Under the pieces are notes generated by a model that did no database searches, was not told the DNA's origin, and was given only the letters and a program-made list of their open reading frames with translations. From assembly GCF_014651615.1 (NCBI RefSeq), contig NZ_BMXF01000006.1, forward strand, positions 1-64,000: a stretch of 64,000 bases of DNA, in the 5' to 3' direction. Numbering within the stretch: position 1 is the first letter of the stretch; the number at the start of each line of letters is the position of its first letter. The translations under genes were made by a program, and so were the position numbers. Positions 8,180 through 17,183 of the stretch are shown here, in pieces. The DNA is from Persicitalea jodogahamensis. GTDB lineage: Bacteria > Bacteroidota > Bacteroidia > Cytophagales > Spirosomataceae.

Positions 8180-8809
8180 TTACTGCTTTTCCACGGACAG
8201 GCTGACCGGAATAATTTCGATTGAGCTGAAATTCAGGTATTTCTGATTTAGCTCGATAGCACCCGTAAACTCGACGCGATCTCCGGTTTTTACCTGGCCT
8301 TTAAAAGGCGGGATGACCTGGGTCCGGATGATGTTATTCAATTCCGCCGATACGGTATTGAAGTCCATGGTGTTGGTAAAGGCGTTGATATCGATTTGCC
8401 CGGAGGCATCGCGCACCGCATTGCCGAAAATATATTCAGTGGCTATGGTTAGCTCCGTGCCGGCGGGTTGGGCGTCGAGGGCCACCTGCACTTCGTTTTC
8501 CCTGACGTTTTTTACGGTAGCCACTCCCTTCACCGGGAAGTACTTGATATTGCCAATACCCAGCGCGTGGGAATGGGTGGCAAATGCCTGGTCCGGGTTC
8601 GTTTGCAATTGCTGCAACAACGCGGATAAGTCCACTCCTTTCTCCATGGCAGGCGTCAGCTTTTCGGACCAAAACGTAGTGGCATAGGCCGCGCCATCAA
8701 AGCCAGCGGTTGTCGCCTTCACCTCATCCAGTTTTTTAAAGTACACCGAATTATAGGCTACCAGCAGGATCAACACGCCCAGTACCCCTTTCTGCCAAAG
8801 TTTATTCAT
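8180..8809 (-). CDS. DUF2291 family membrane-anchored periplasmic protein
   Basis: 209 residues with a single N-terminal hydrophobic segment (about 8-24) and a soluble domain resembling DUF2291, a family repeatedly found beside RbsABC-type transporters. The segment lacks a lipobox Cys, so I predict an uncleaved anchor rather than a lipoprotein. The function of DUF2291 is unknown; position between the binding protein and ATPase genes suggests an accessory role in uptake. It lies 13 bases from the ATPase gene and 65 from the binding-protein gene. Confidence 0.8.
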   Translation of the reverse strand: MNKLWQKGVLGVLILLVAYNSVYFKKLDEVKATTAGFDGAAYATTFWSEKLTPAMEKGVDLSALLQQLQTNPDQAFATHSHALGIGNIKYFPVKGVATVKNVRENEVQVALDAQPAGTELTIATEYIFGNAVRDASGQIDINAFTNTMDFNTVSAELNNIIRTQVIPPFKGQVKTGDRVEFTGAIELNQKYLNFSSIEIIPVSLSVEKQ

Positions 8810-8874
8810 GATCTGTATTCGTTTTGTTCAGGGCTTACTATTTCAAATTTACCGTGATTGTAGCGCTGCCGTCG

Positions 8875-9831
8875 CTACTTTTTTGCCCCGTAAGCCACAT
8901 AATTGCCGACGTTTTTCGAGGTCACCAATTCCACAGCTACCGGCATTTTTTTGGGAAAATCCCGCTTGCCTTTGAAATATTCGTCGGCGAACGTGGCGGC
9001 GGTTTGGGCCATTACGGCCGGGAACTGCATGCCCGTGGCGACGATTTTTTCGTCCTGAATGGAATTGACCACATCCTCCGCTCCGTCGAAGCCAAACACT
9101 TTTACCTTATCAGCCTTTCCGGCTGCGACCAGCGCCTGATACGCACCCATAGCCATGGCGTCGTTGCCACAGAACACGGCGTCGATGTCCGGGTTGGCTT
9201 GCAGGACGGACTCCAATACCTCCATAGCCTTATTGCGATCGAAATCCGCGCTTTGCTGCGCTACCATTTTCAGGTCAGGATAGTGATCGACCACGCTATG
9301 GAAGCCTCGGGAGCGGTTCCAGGTATTGTTATCGCCCACCATGCCCAGAATTTCCACGTAGTTCCCTTTTTTGTTGAGGGATTCCACAAATTTCTTGGCG
9401 ATGGATACACTGCCGGAATAGCTGTCGGACAATATCTGGGAAGTAGCGGCGTCGGGGTCATTGACCTCCCGGTCCATGCAAAAAACGGGTACCCCTGCGA
9501 TTTTAGCATTCTTGACGTTCACAATGGAGCCATCGGCATCGGTCGGGTTGAACAGGATCGCGTCATAACCGGAGGCCAGGGCATTTTCAAAATGGTCGGT
9601 TTCCTGGGCGGTATTGTTTTGGGAATCGAATATCTTGGCTTCGTACCCCAGTTCGTTGGCTTTTTCTTTGGCCTGTTCAGCCAGAAAGACAAACCATGGA
9701 TTGTTCAAAGTCGAGACGATGATGGCCACCTTATTCGCCTCATCCTTCTTTTCTTTTGTTTTACAACCAAATAATGCAAGTGCAAAAATGGCGCAAAGCA
9801 AGAGGGATGAAATAGTGTTTTGTTTGAACAT
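8875..9831 (-). CDS. Periplasmic sugar-binding lipoprotein (RbsB-like)
   Basis: 318-residue substrate-binding protein of the periplasmic-binding-protein/LacI fold (Peripla_BP_4 class), tethered through lipobox Cys23 (LFGC). The N-lobe opens with [14 protein letters not shown], the classical ribose-binder start, and ends with a hinge typical of RbsB/XylF. Conserved PTDADGS, MDREVND and [11 protein letters not shown] segments line the predicted ligand cleft. It feeds the permease and ATPase encoded downstream. The family binds ribose, xylose, allose, galactose, apiose and similar sugars; the ligand cannot be read from the sequence. Confidence 0.92.
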   Translation of the reverse strand: MFKQNTISSLLLCAIFALALFGCKTKEKKDEANKVAIIVSTLNNPWFVFLAEQAKEKANELGYEAKIFDSQNNTAQETDHFENALASGYDAILFNPTDADGSIVNVKNAKIAGVPVFCMDREVNDPDAATSQILSDSYSGSVSIAKKFVESLNKKGNYVEILGMVGDNNTWNRSRGFHSVVDHYPDLKMVAQQSADFDRNKAMEVLESVLQANPDIDAVFCGNDAMAMGAYQALVAAGKADKVKVFGFDGAEDVVNSIQDEKIVATGMQFPAVMAQTAATFADEYFKGKRDFPKKMPVAVELVTSKNVGNYVAYGAKK

Positions 9832-9890
9832 AGTCAGGAAGGAATTAAGCCAGGCAGTTCAGTCATTGAAGTACCACAGCGTACAAATGA

Positions 9891-11315
9891 TTAGGCGTCT
9901 TTGGGATAAACCGTCAGGATTACGCGCTGATAGCGAGTCAGGCTGGGTGAACCATTGTCCGTTACGGCCAGAATGATATGCATCGTTTCGGGCTTGGCTA
10001 CCTTCGGAGCCACCAACGTGGTGGTACTGCTCTCGGGATTTTTGAATACCAGCGGTTCTTTACTCGGGTTGGTACCCGCTTCGGGATAGTAGATCCACTG
10101 GTATGAAAGCGCATTTTTGTCCGGGTCCGTGGAGTTTTTGCCATCGAGGGTCACAGTCTCGCCGCTCTTGGCAGAAAGCCGGTTACTGTGGGTCAATTTG
10201 GCCAGCGGAGGATGATTGGCTTCCTTGTAGGGTTTGACGGTCCAATCCATGCGGGCGGCAAAATCGTGCTGGAAAGCTTCGCGCCACCGCCACAAAGTGG
10301 CTTTGTTGCTCGTGTGAAAATTGCCATCCGCACCCTTCACTTCGTCCATGGCGTCGGTATAGATCGGACGCGTTTCGGGTTCATAAAAGTACCTGAGCGT
10401 GTGGGGCGTATACAACTCGTACCTTCCACCCCAGCCGCCGTATTCGGGATGTTCGGCATCGTTCAACCCGTTGTCAATCAATCCCAGAAACGAAGGGGTA
10501 TCGCCTTCCATCAGAAATTTGGTGAAAGGGTACTCTGCGCCCAACGGGCCGTGGCTACGTACGTGTTCATCCAGCCAAGGATTGTCGACTATTTCAAAAT
10601 TGGCACCCACAAAGCGTCCGTGAAATTTATCGCCGCTGATGCCCGACCACGTAGCATAGTGGTAGGCCCCCGCCGCGTGGTAGCCGGGGCTGCCTACATA
10701 AAATAGGTTAGGGAACGTCTTGCGAATCCAGGGACCGGTATCGTCCTGATCCGAAATGGTGTACATTCTGATTTTTGACACAAACTTTTTGACATCTTCC
10801 GGCGAGCGGGTCATCTGTACTTTCCACAGGGCCTGCGCCAGGCAGTTGGCTCCACCCCACACCGGAATCCAGACCGGGCGGCTGTCATCCTTGTCAAGGA
10901 CCTTAATAATCCATTCCGAGCCTTCCGAATCCTTCCCCGGACCAATGGCGCCCATGCCAAATTCGGGTATGCTCTGTTTGGTGACGCTCAATAGGTGGCT
11001 CACCTCAGGGTACCCCTTTTCGTGCAGCAGCAAGTTATTCCTTACCTTTCCGTAGGCTTCAATCAGATGCCGGATTTTTTCGGGAGCTACCCGGTTTTTC
11101 TGGTGCACAGAGGTAGTTGCAATCAATCCTTCGATATCCCACTGGTTTGAGTAGGTCAGGAAACGAACCATCGACTGCGTGTCATCGGGTTCGTTCTCGA
11201 TATCGGTCAGGATAAGTACTCGTTTTCGCTCGTTTGCAGCCTGTCCGTAACAGAGACTCTTTCCACCCGTTGTGCAAAAAATCAATGAGAAGATAAGGAT
11301 TATAACGTGCTTCAT
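9891..11315 (-). CDS. Secreted DUF1593 (Sde182-like) protein, copy C
   Basis: 474 residues with a signal peptide (to about 25), a DUF1593 nucleoside-hydrolase-like domain with TDIENEPDD (Asp38, Asp44, Asp45), and an Ig-like C-domain introduced by [13 protein letters not shown]. It is a distant paralogue of the tandem pair further down the operon and closer to the copy at 39433: both share the IENEPDD/IEAEPDD motif and the [16 protein letters not shown] segment. It lies between the transketolase C-half and the binding-protein gene, so one operon couples three DUF1593 proteins to one importer. It may release the imported sugar outside the cytoplasm (inference). Confidence 0.87.
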   Translation of the reverse strand: MKHVIILIFSLIFCTTGGKSLCYGQAANERKRVLILTDIENEPDDTQSMVRFLTYSNQWDIEGLIATTSVHQKNRVAPEKIRHLIEAYGKVRNNLLLHEKGYPEVSHLLSVTKQSIPEFGMGAIGPGKDSEGSEWIIKVLDKDDSRPVWIPVWGGANCLAQALWKVQMTRSPEDVKKFVSKIRMYTISDQDDTGPWIRKTFPNLFYVGSPGYHAAGAYHYATWSGISGDKFHGRFVGANFEIVDNPWLDEHVRSHGPLGAEYPFTKFLMEGDTPSFLGLIDNGLNDAEHPEYGGWGGRYELYTPHTLRYFYEPETRPIYTDAMDEVKGADGNFHTSNKATLWRWREAFQHDFAARMDWTVKPYKEANHPPLAKLTHSNRLSAKSGETVTLDGKNSTDPDKNALSYQWIYYPEAGTNPSKEPLVFKNPESSTTTLVAPKVAKPETMHIILAVTDNGSPSLTRYQRVILTVYPKDA

Positions 11316-11373
11316 TGATGTCGATTGTTTAGCTAATGCCCTATCAGATCCGGGCTGTAAGAATGCTGTTGGT

Positions 11374-12327
11374 TTATAAAATTTCTTTTGCTACTTCCGC
11401 GATTCCGGTTTCGGATATGCCGTAGTGGTTGAATATTTCCGATTGCGAACCGGTCACTGTGTATTCATCGGGAATAGCCACAATCCGGAACCGATTGTGA
11501 AGGCCGCTTTGCATTAAATAGGATGCGCACGCTTCACCCAGACCGCCATACACGCTATGTTCCTCCACGGTGATGATGGGTTTGCCGTTGGCCGCAAATT
11601 CATGCAGTAATTTGTAGTCCAGGGGTTTGATGGTGTGCATGCTGATAACCGCCGCCTGAATACCCGATTCCATTTCCAGCTTCTGCGCGGCTTTCAGGGC
11701 TGGCAGTACGGTTTCTCCCGTAGCGATGAGCGTTAAATCGCCGCCATTTTTGATCACCCGGCCTTTGCCAAATTCAAAGGTTGTTTCTTCGGCATTGAGA
11801 AGCGGCATTGCCTTTTTTCCAAAACGCAAATACACCGGATAATCGGCTTCGGTGGCCAGCCGAATGGCCTGTTCCGTTTCGAAATTATCGGCCGGGGCCA
11901 CAATGGTGATGTTGTTGATGGTTCTCAACACGGCGAAGTCATGCAAACTATGGTGCGTGGTACCCAGTGCACCGTAGCTCACCCCCGCACTGATACCGAC
12001 CAGTTTCACGGGATTGTCGGAGTAGGCCACGTCGTTTTTAATTTGTTCCAGCGCCCGTGCCGTGAGAAAACAGGCTGGGGAGACAGCGAAGACCTTTTTG
12101 CCGGTGGAGGCAAGCCCGGCCGCCACACCGACCAGATTTTGTTCAGCGATGCCTATTTCCACGATCTGTTTGGGAAATTTGGTGCCAAAAGGACCTAGTT
12201 TTCCCGATCCACGCGAATCACTGGTTACGACCAATATGTCCCGGTCATATAGGGCCAATGACTGAAGCGTTTCCGAGAATACTTCCAGATTGGCTTGCCC
12301 TGCGGCTACGGATTTTTCTACTAGCAT
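11374..12327 (-). CDS. Transketolase, C-terminal half (pyrimidine-binding and C-terminal domains)
   Basis: 317-residue cytoplasmic subunit of a split transketolase: ThDP pyrimidine-binding domain (residues about 10-170) and the C-terminal domain. The cofactor-activating glutamate is Glu62 in GIAEQN. The partner half is encoded at 13863-14678. The two subunits together make one ketol-transfer enzyme; split enzymes include apulose-4-phosphate transketolase (AptAB) and sulfofructose transketolase (SqwGH) as well as ordinary ones. An in-frame GTG at 12333 is an alternative start; ATG 12327 is preferred. Oddly, a secreted pectate lyase gene lies between the halves. It is more likely catabolic than housekeeping, because it sits in an inducible sugar operon. 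Confidence 0.9.
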   Translation of the reverse strand: MLVEKSVAAGQANLEVFSETLQSLALYDRDILVVTSDSRGSGKLGPFGTKFPKQIVEIGIAEQNLVGVAAGLASTGKKVFAVSPACFLTARALEQIKNDVAYSDNPVKLVGISAGVSYGALGTTHHSLHDFAVLRTINNITIVAPADNFETEQAIRLATEADYPVYLRFGKKAMPLLNAEETTFEFGKGRVIKNGGDLTLIATGETVLPALKAAQKLEMESGIQAAVISMHTIKPLDYKLLHEFAANGKPIITVEEHSVYGGLGEACASYLMQSGLHNRFRIVAIPDEYTVTGSQSEIFNHYGISETGIAEVAKEIL

Positions 12328-12440
12328 TTCCACGCTGTTACTATTTATAATGTTCTGGTTGGGTCAACTCGTTTGTCATGATCAGGATTTTGCACAGGCA
12401 CAATCGAATGCTTTGTTCCATGTTTTGTGCCGACGTACCT

Positions 12441-13823
12441 TTATTTGATACTGTTTAGATATTTCTCCAGCATCGTATAGCCATCCGGGGCCACGGTATT
12501 TCTGTCGTCAGGATTGACTTTGTCTAATTTATTTTTTTGCTCCCAGGAATCAGGCATTCCGTCGTGGTCTGTATCAAGTGGAGCGGGTAAACTATTAAGT
12601 ACCGGCCAGCCTCCCACATCATTTTGCGTATCGATTATTCCACTTTTCTTGGAGGAGTCAGCGACCTTATTCTCCACTTTATAACTTTCCCCCTCATAAG
12701 TAGCGAAACCGCCACGGGCTTCATTGATGATTCGTTGGTCGACTGCGTCTCTTTTGGGTAGCGTGGCCCCTGCATTGTCAAGCACAGAGGTGTAGGCTCC
12801 TTCTGCCGTTTGCTGATTAATCGGCATGGACGGCCAGGCTTTGTCAAGCTTAATTTTTTCAGCGGCAATTTCGGTTTGTACACCCCCATTCCAATTGTTG
12901 GCGGAAACACTTGTGTTACCTTCTATGACATTATCGGCCACAAACCATTTTCCCAGATCGTTCGCCTTATCTCTGAAAGAGGGATTGGCTATTCTGTATG
13001 ATACTTCGCCTTGTTGCGTGGCCGGACCGGGTTTGTAATAATTGGCTACAATATTGAAGTTGGAGAAATTGAATTTGTCATTTCCCTGTTGGGCCTTTTC
13101 TCCGCCGTAGAGACTTTGATAACCCCAGTTGTAGAGCACATTATTCCGGTAATCGGTATTGCCTGCGCCCGAAGCCATTCTGGGATTGCGGCTTGAATGG
13201 TGAGCCAGCAGGTTATGATGATACGTTCCGTAATTACTGCCCCAAATCCCACCAAACCCATGGGTACCTTTTACGTGATTGGATTTGCTCATACTTTCGG
13301 AAATAATACACCACTGTACCGTTATGCTGTCACAATGGTATACTGAGACGCATTCGTCAACGCTCCAGCTTGCCGATATGTGGTCAAGAATGATATGCTT
13401 CGTATATCTACTTGACACAGCATCATAATCTTCACCTGATTCATCCCCTAACCTTACCCGTAAGTATCGTATTATTACATGATCTGCTCCGATGGTAAGA
13501 GGATGTTTTCTGATGCAAATCCCATCACCGGGAGCTGTTTGTCCTGCGATGGTAATGTATGGATGCTTTATGCTCAGTGGACTTTCAAGCGTGATTGTCC
13601 CTGACACCCTGAAAACAACAGTCCTCGGTCCAGAAGCTTCGACACCCGCTCTCAGGCTACCTTCGCCGCTATCATTCAGGTTCGTTACCTCGTATACAAC
13701 CCCTCCACGACCCCCTTTTGAATATTTTCCGTATCCTTCGGCCGTAGGGAAGGCCAGTTGCTGGGACCAGGAATTCAAGAGGGTCAATACCGAAATGAGT
13801 ACTGTCAGGGTTAGCTTTCTCAT
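12441..13823 (-). CDS. Secreted pectate lyase, PL1-like
   Basis: 460 residues: signal peptide (to about 20, ending SWSQ), then a right-handed beta-helix starting LAFPTAEGYG with GGRGG, the T(I/A)AGQTAPGDG turn, the Ca2+-site segment DAVSS and ILDHISASWSVDE, and the catalytic-arginine motif HHSSRNPRM. It eliminates across alpha-1,4-galacturonan. The C-terminus carries a Ca-binding DTDHDGMPDSWE loop, as in many Bacteroidota lyases. It sits in the middle of the sugar operon and separates the two transketolase genes, with gaps of 39 and 113 bases. By eye its base composition is more AT-rich than its neighbours, consistent with later insertion. Confidence 0.88.
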   Translation of the reverse strand: MRKLTLTVLISVLTLLNSWSQQLAFPTAEGYGKYSKGGRGGVVYEVTNLNDSGEGSLRAGVEASGPRTVVFRVSGTITLESPLSIKHPYITIAGQTAPGDGICIRKHPLTIGADHVIIRYLRVRLGDESGEDYDAVSSRYTKHIILDHISASWSVDECVSVYHCDSITVQWCIISESMSKSNHVKGTHGFGGIWGSNYGTYHHNLLAHHSSRNPRMASGAGNTDYRNNVLYNWGYQSLYGGEKAQQGNDKFNFSNFNIVANYYKPGPATQQGEVSYRIANPSFRDKANDLGKWFVADNVIEGNTSVSANNWNGGVQTEIAAEKIKLDKAWPSMPINQQTAEGAYTSVLDNAGATLPKRDAVDQRIINEARGGFATYEGESYKVENKVADSSKKSGIIDTQNDVGGWPVLNSLPAPLDTDHDGMPDSWEQKNKLDKVNPDDRNTVAPDGYTMLEKYLNSIK

Positions 13824-13862
13824 TTTAAGGATTTTATTAGTTTTTATTTATTGCTGTACGCT

Positions 13863-14678
13863 TTATAGCACACCGCCCAGCTCTTCCATGGCCAGTTCAT
13901 ACTGTTCGGCAGAAGGTACCCCGTGGTGCCATTTCAACTCATTTTCCATATAGCTGACACCTTTCCCCTTGACGGTATGGGCAATGACCATACTTGGTTT
14001 TCCCGGCTCAAACGGAAGAGCTGCAAACGTATCCTGCAATTCTTTCAGATTATGACCGTCCACGTGCCGCACCGACCAGCCGAAGGCTTCAAATTTGGCA
14101 TCCAGCGGCTCGGTGTTGCACACCTCGGCGGTAGGGCCGGAGATTTGCAGCCCATTGCAATCGATGACAGCGCACAGGTTGTCCAGCTTGTAGTGCGAGG
14201 CAGTTAGGGCCGCTTCCCAGTTGGAGCCCTCGGGTAGTTCACCGTCGCCCAGCAGCGTAAATACCCGGAAATCCTTATCGTCGAGTTTGGCGGAAATGGC
14301 GGTACCTACCGAGAGTGACAGGCCGTGCCCCAATGCGCCCGTGTTTTGCTCTACGCCGTGTACTTTACGGGTAGGGTGCCCAATGTAGTGGGACTTGTAC
14401 TGGCACAGCGTTTCCAGATCCGACTCCGGGAAAAAGCCTTTGTCGGCCAGCACCACAAAAAGTGCTTCCACGGTATGTCCTTTGCTTTGGATGTAGCGAT
14501 CCCGGTCGTCCGAACTGAAATTTTCCGGACCTACGTTCATCGTGTCGTTGTACAATACATTCAGAATATCGACACAGGACAAACTACCTCCGGTATGCCC
14601 GGCCTTAGCCTTATAAATGTATTTCAGGATTTTTTTTCGGTATTCTACCGACAATCGGGCAAGTTCTTGTTCAGACAT
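13863..14678 (-). CDS. Transketolase, N-terminal half (ThDP pyrophosphate-binding domain)
   Basis: 271-residue cytoplasmic subunit. It has GHTGG (27-31) and SKGH (65-68) of the active-site entrance, GALGHGLS, and the thiamine diphosphate/Mg motif beginning GDGE (144-147) and ending near CNG. It lacks the pyrimidine and C-terminal domains, which are supplied by the product of 11374-12327. It follows the isomerase gene by 45 bases. In this operon it probably takes a ketose or ketose phosphate made by the isomerase (and possibly the kinase at 28027) and transfers a two-carbon unit to an aldose phosphate; the donor is not known. Confidence 0.9.
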   Translation of the reverse strand: MSEQELARLSVEYRKKILKYIYKAKAGHTGGSLSCVDILNVLYNDTMNVGPENFSSDDRDRYIQSKGHTVEALFVVLADKGFFPESDLETLCQYKSHYIGHPTRKVHGVEQNTGALGHGLSLSVGTAISAKLDDKDFRVFTLLGDGELPEGSNWEAALTASHYKLDNLCAVIDCNGLQISGPTAEVCNTEPLDAKFEAFGWSVRHVDGHNLKELQDTFAALPFEPGKPSMVIAHTVKGKGVSYMENELKWHHGVPSAEQYELAMEELGGVL

Positions 14679-14723
14679 GATTTCAAAATAATAGCCTAAG
14701 GTTGACGTGTTTTAAGCCTGCAA

Positions 14724-16151
14724 TCAATGAAAGGATGCTACTTCCCAGCACATGTAGTTACCCAGTGCTTCTTTCAGTCTTCCGGCCGTTTTTGAGGCAT
14801 TCATCACCACGTGATGCTCAAAGCCGTTTCGGCAAATATATTGCATGAGGTCCTGCAGGTTCGGGATTTGGGCCACGGCTCGGTTGCCGAATGTTTTCAG
14901 GGTATCGTTGGTAAGTTCGCCTTCCCCTACGTAGGCTTTGATGATTCCCTTGGGGTCGTCGGTACTGATGCGACCGTAGGTGAGCGGCATGGCCGGCGTA
15001 CGACCCGACAGCGCTCCGTAGGTATTTTCTTCCCCTACCGTGGTACCCAGGATGGGGGCGGTACTTATTTCTATATCGGGTAAAAATGATTTTGCCCAGT
15101 TGCCGCAGTGGAACAGCACACACTTATTGTCATCCTCGGCGTAGTTGTTGTTCCAGTCGACGAGGGCGCTGGGAGAACCGGAGGCCAATTGCAGGGCATA
15201 CATGCTCAAAGTACCCGTCACGTCCACTTCACAACCACTGGGCATCATGTTTTCGCTCATAATGCTCATGCTGGTACACACGTTGCAGCCGTAGTTGGTC
15301 TGCACGGAAGTCCAGCACTGGATGGCCGTGGCATCGAGGGCGTTGGCATTGACAAAATCAGACAGGGCTACATCCAGTTTGGCCATCTGAATCAGGGCTT
15401 CGTCGGGCGTACGGCCCGTAGGAGCATAATCCTTGATCCGTTGCAGGCGCTCCGCTACGGAACTATCGTGCTGGGTGAGCTTATTGGCATGACCCAAAAT
15501 TTCGGACAGATCGACCGTAACGACCGAAATACCGTTGCGCTGCAGGATTTTCTCGCTGTACCGTACCGTGTTGAAGCCTCCGGGCCGGGCGCCGATGGCG
15601 CCGATCCGTACTTTCCGCAATCCTTTCGTGATCCGGCAAACGCCCATGAAGTCAAGCAGATCAGCCTTAAATGAAGGGTCCTGCGGCCGTACGACGTGCT
15701 TGGTCGTAAGGGTATATTTAATGCCGAATTGGTACAGGTTATTGCAGGCCGAAATTTTGCCGCACCAGGAGTCGCGCCGACGGGCTACGTCCAGCTTGTC
15801 CAGATCGTCAGGATAGCCCTGAACCAGAACGGGCACGTTCAGGTCGGCCAATTTGAGCGTTTCGGCTACGCCGCGCTCATCGCCGAAGTTGGGCAACACC
15901 ACCAGTACCCCGATGATTTCGTCACGGTGGTCCGCAAAAAGCCGGGCGCATTTTTGGGCGTCCTGAAAGGTCTCCACGCCGCCCAGTTTGGTAGCTTCGG
16001 TGTCGAGCATCACCGGATTAATACCCATTTCCTTGAATAGCTCGATGATTTCGACCCGTGCTTCTGAAACCAACCGATCGGGGAAGAAATCCCGATTCCC
16101 AATGATCACCCCTATACTCCCAGCCTGTGCCATACCTTTATTCTGAACCAT
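14724..16151 (-). CDS. L-fucose/L-arabinose isomerase-family sugar isomerase
   Basis: 475-residue cytoplasmic enzyme of the FucI/AraA superfamily, which interconverts aldoses and ketoses with Mn2+. Recognisable parts are the Rossmann-like N-domain (VVLPNFGDERG), the central AIQCWT-xxx-NYG segment, and candidate metal ligands Glu in CEVDVTG, Asp in LVDWNN and His in LFHCGNW. It is shorter than classical FucI (about 590) and belongs to the divergent 'fucose isomerase-like' branch. That branch includes, as I recall, sulfoquinovose isomerases, so the substrate could be a pentose, deoxyhexose, apiose or sulfosugar. It is the first enzyme gene of the operon, 25 bases after the regulator. Confidence 0.85.
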   Translation of the reverse strand: MVQNKGMAQAGSIGVIIGNRDFFPDRLVSEARVEIIELFKEMGINPVMLDTEATKLGGVETFQDAQKCARLFADHRDEIIGVLVVLPNFGDERGVAETLKLADLNVPVLVQGYPDDLDKLDVARRRDSWCGKISACNNLYQFGIKYTLTTKHVVRPQDPSFKADLLDFMGVCRITKGLRKVRIGAIGARPGGFNTVRYSEKILQRNGISVVTVDLSEILGHANKLTQHDSSVAERLQRIKDYAPTGRTPDEALIQMAKLDVALSDFVNANALDATAIQCWTSVQTNYGCNVCTSMSIMSENMMPSGCEVDVTGTLSMYALQLASGSPSALVDWNNNYAEDDNKCVLFHCGNWAKSFLPDIEISTAPILGTTVGEENTYGALSGRTPAMPLTYGRISTDDPKGIIKAYVGEGELTNDTLKTFGNRAVAQIPNLQDLMQYICRNGFEHHVVMNASKTAGRLKEALGNYMCWEVASFH

Positions 16152-16176
16152 TAAATCGTGTAGTCTATCTTTTTAT

Positions 16177-16944
16177 TTAATCTGCTATGATTACCTCTAT
16201 TTCGTTATCGTGGAAAAGCTGCTTGTGCTTTTCCTGAATCCCGCCATCGGTGATGATGTAATCAATCAGCGACAGGGCGCCCAGGCTGGCAAATGCGCTC
16301 TTGCCAATTTTGGTCGAGTCGGCTACCAGGTAGGTAGTTTCCGCTGATTCGATCATTGCTTTCTTCACGACCAGATCGCTGATGCTTGGGTACGTCAGCC
16401 CGGCCTTCAGCGAGAGCCCGGCCGTGGCCAGAAACAGTTTTTGGGCATTGAGTCCCTTGAAAAAATCCGCCGCCTTTTGTCCGGTCAGCGACAGGGTCGG
16501 GGGCTTGAATTCTCCCCCGGTCATGATCACCTCGATTCCCGTTTCTACGCCTAACATGAGCGCGATATTCAGCGCGTTGGTGATGACAGTCAAGACCCGG
16601 TTGTTCCCGGCGAGTTGCTTGGCGATTTCAGTGGTGGTAGAGCCGGAATCCAGAATAATGGTATCGCCATCATCGATAAATTCCAGGCATTTGGCGGCGA
16701 TCAGTTCCTTTTTGTCGAGGTTCTCTTGGTTGGCCAGGGCAAAATTGCGAACCTGATCCTCGACATTTTTCAGAAACGCCCCGCCGTGTTCTTTTACTAC
16801 CAAACCTTCCTTATCCAGTTTATCCAGGTCCTGCCGAATGGTTACTTCGGTTACTTTGAACAAACGGGCCAGATCGACTACCTTGGCAGAACCGTCTTCC
16901 TTTAATAATTCTAAAATCTTTTCTCTTCGTTGATTGGCCAGCAT
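16177..16944 (-). CDS. DeoR/GlpR-family transcriptional regulator
   Basis: 255 residues: an N-terminal helix-turn-helix (about 18-55, with VTIRQDLDKLDKEGLV and HGGA) and a C-terminal DeoR sensor domain that binds sugar phosphates through ILDSGSTTTEIA. Such proteins are normally repressors released by a phosphorylated sugar intermediate, which fits a pathway with a kinase. First gene of the operon; it would control its own transcription if it binds the tandem decamers inside the promoter at 17072-17104. A 15-bp inverted repeat lies 7 bases before its ATG. Confidence 0.92.
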   Translation of the reverse strand: MLANQRREKILELLKEDGSAKVVDLARLFKVTEVTIRQDLDKLDKEGLVVKEHGGAFLKNVEDQVRNFALANQENLDKKELIAAKCLEFIDDGDTIILDSGSTTTEIAKQLAGNNRVLTVITNALNIALMLGVETGIEVIMTGGEFKPPTLSLTGQKAADFFKGLNAQKLFLATAGLSLKAGLTYPSISDLVVKKAMIESAETTYLVADSTKIGKSAFASLGALSLIDYIITDGGIQEKHKQLFHDNEIEVIIAD

Positions 16945-16950
16945 TTGATT

Positions 16951-17012
16951 ATATGGTTAATTCTTCCCTGGAATAATCTTTAAAAGTAAAAGATTAAAAG
17001 AATTAACCATAT
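16951..17012 (-). promoter_or_regulatory. Long inverted repeat in the operon leader, abutting the regulator start
   Basis: A perfect 15-bp repeat (16951-16965 with 16998-17012, arm ATATGGTTAATTCTT) encloses 32 bases, inside which a further 7-bp stem (AATCTTT/AAAGATT) can form. In the leader RNA this is a strong two-part hairpin ending only 7 bases before the DeoR ATG. It could be a translational control element or a DNA operator. Confidence 0.6.
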
Positions 17013-17071
17013 CCATTTGCATGAATAAACCAAAAATCAGTAGTTACGTAATACTCTCGCCTCCACAATGA

Positions 17072-17104
17072 CAAATATACGAAGATAAAAGAAAATAAAA
17101 CAAA
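17072..17104 (-). promoter_or_regulatory. Bacteroidota-type promoter of the sugar operon with tandem decamer operator
   Basis: Reading the reverse strand: TTTG (17101-17104), a 21-base spacer, then TATATTTG (17072-17079), an exact match to TTTG-N19-21-TAnnTTTG. The spacer is filled by two tandem decamers on the plus strand, GAAGATAAAA (17081-17090) and GAAAATAAAA (17091-17100), a natural repressor site. Predicted transcription start is near 17065, giving a leader of about 120 bases. Confidence 0.7.
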
Positions 17105-17183
17105 GAAATCATAAAATAATTTACTATTTCTTAAGAGCACAACCTCCTCTATCAATTCACTCTCATCTTCAATCCAGGCACAC

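Noticed and set aside
8180-8809. DUF2291 protein as a lipoprotein
   Set aside because: The N-terminal hydrophobic segment has no Cys at a lipobox position, so a simple anchor is more likely.
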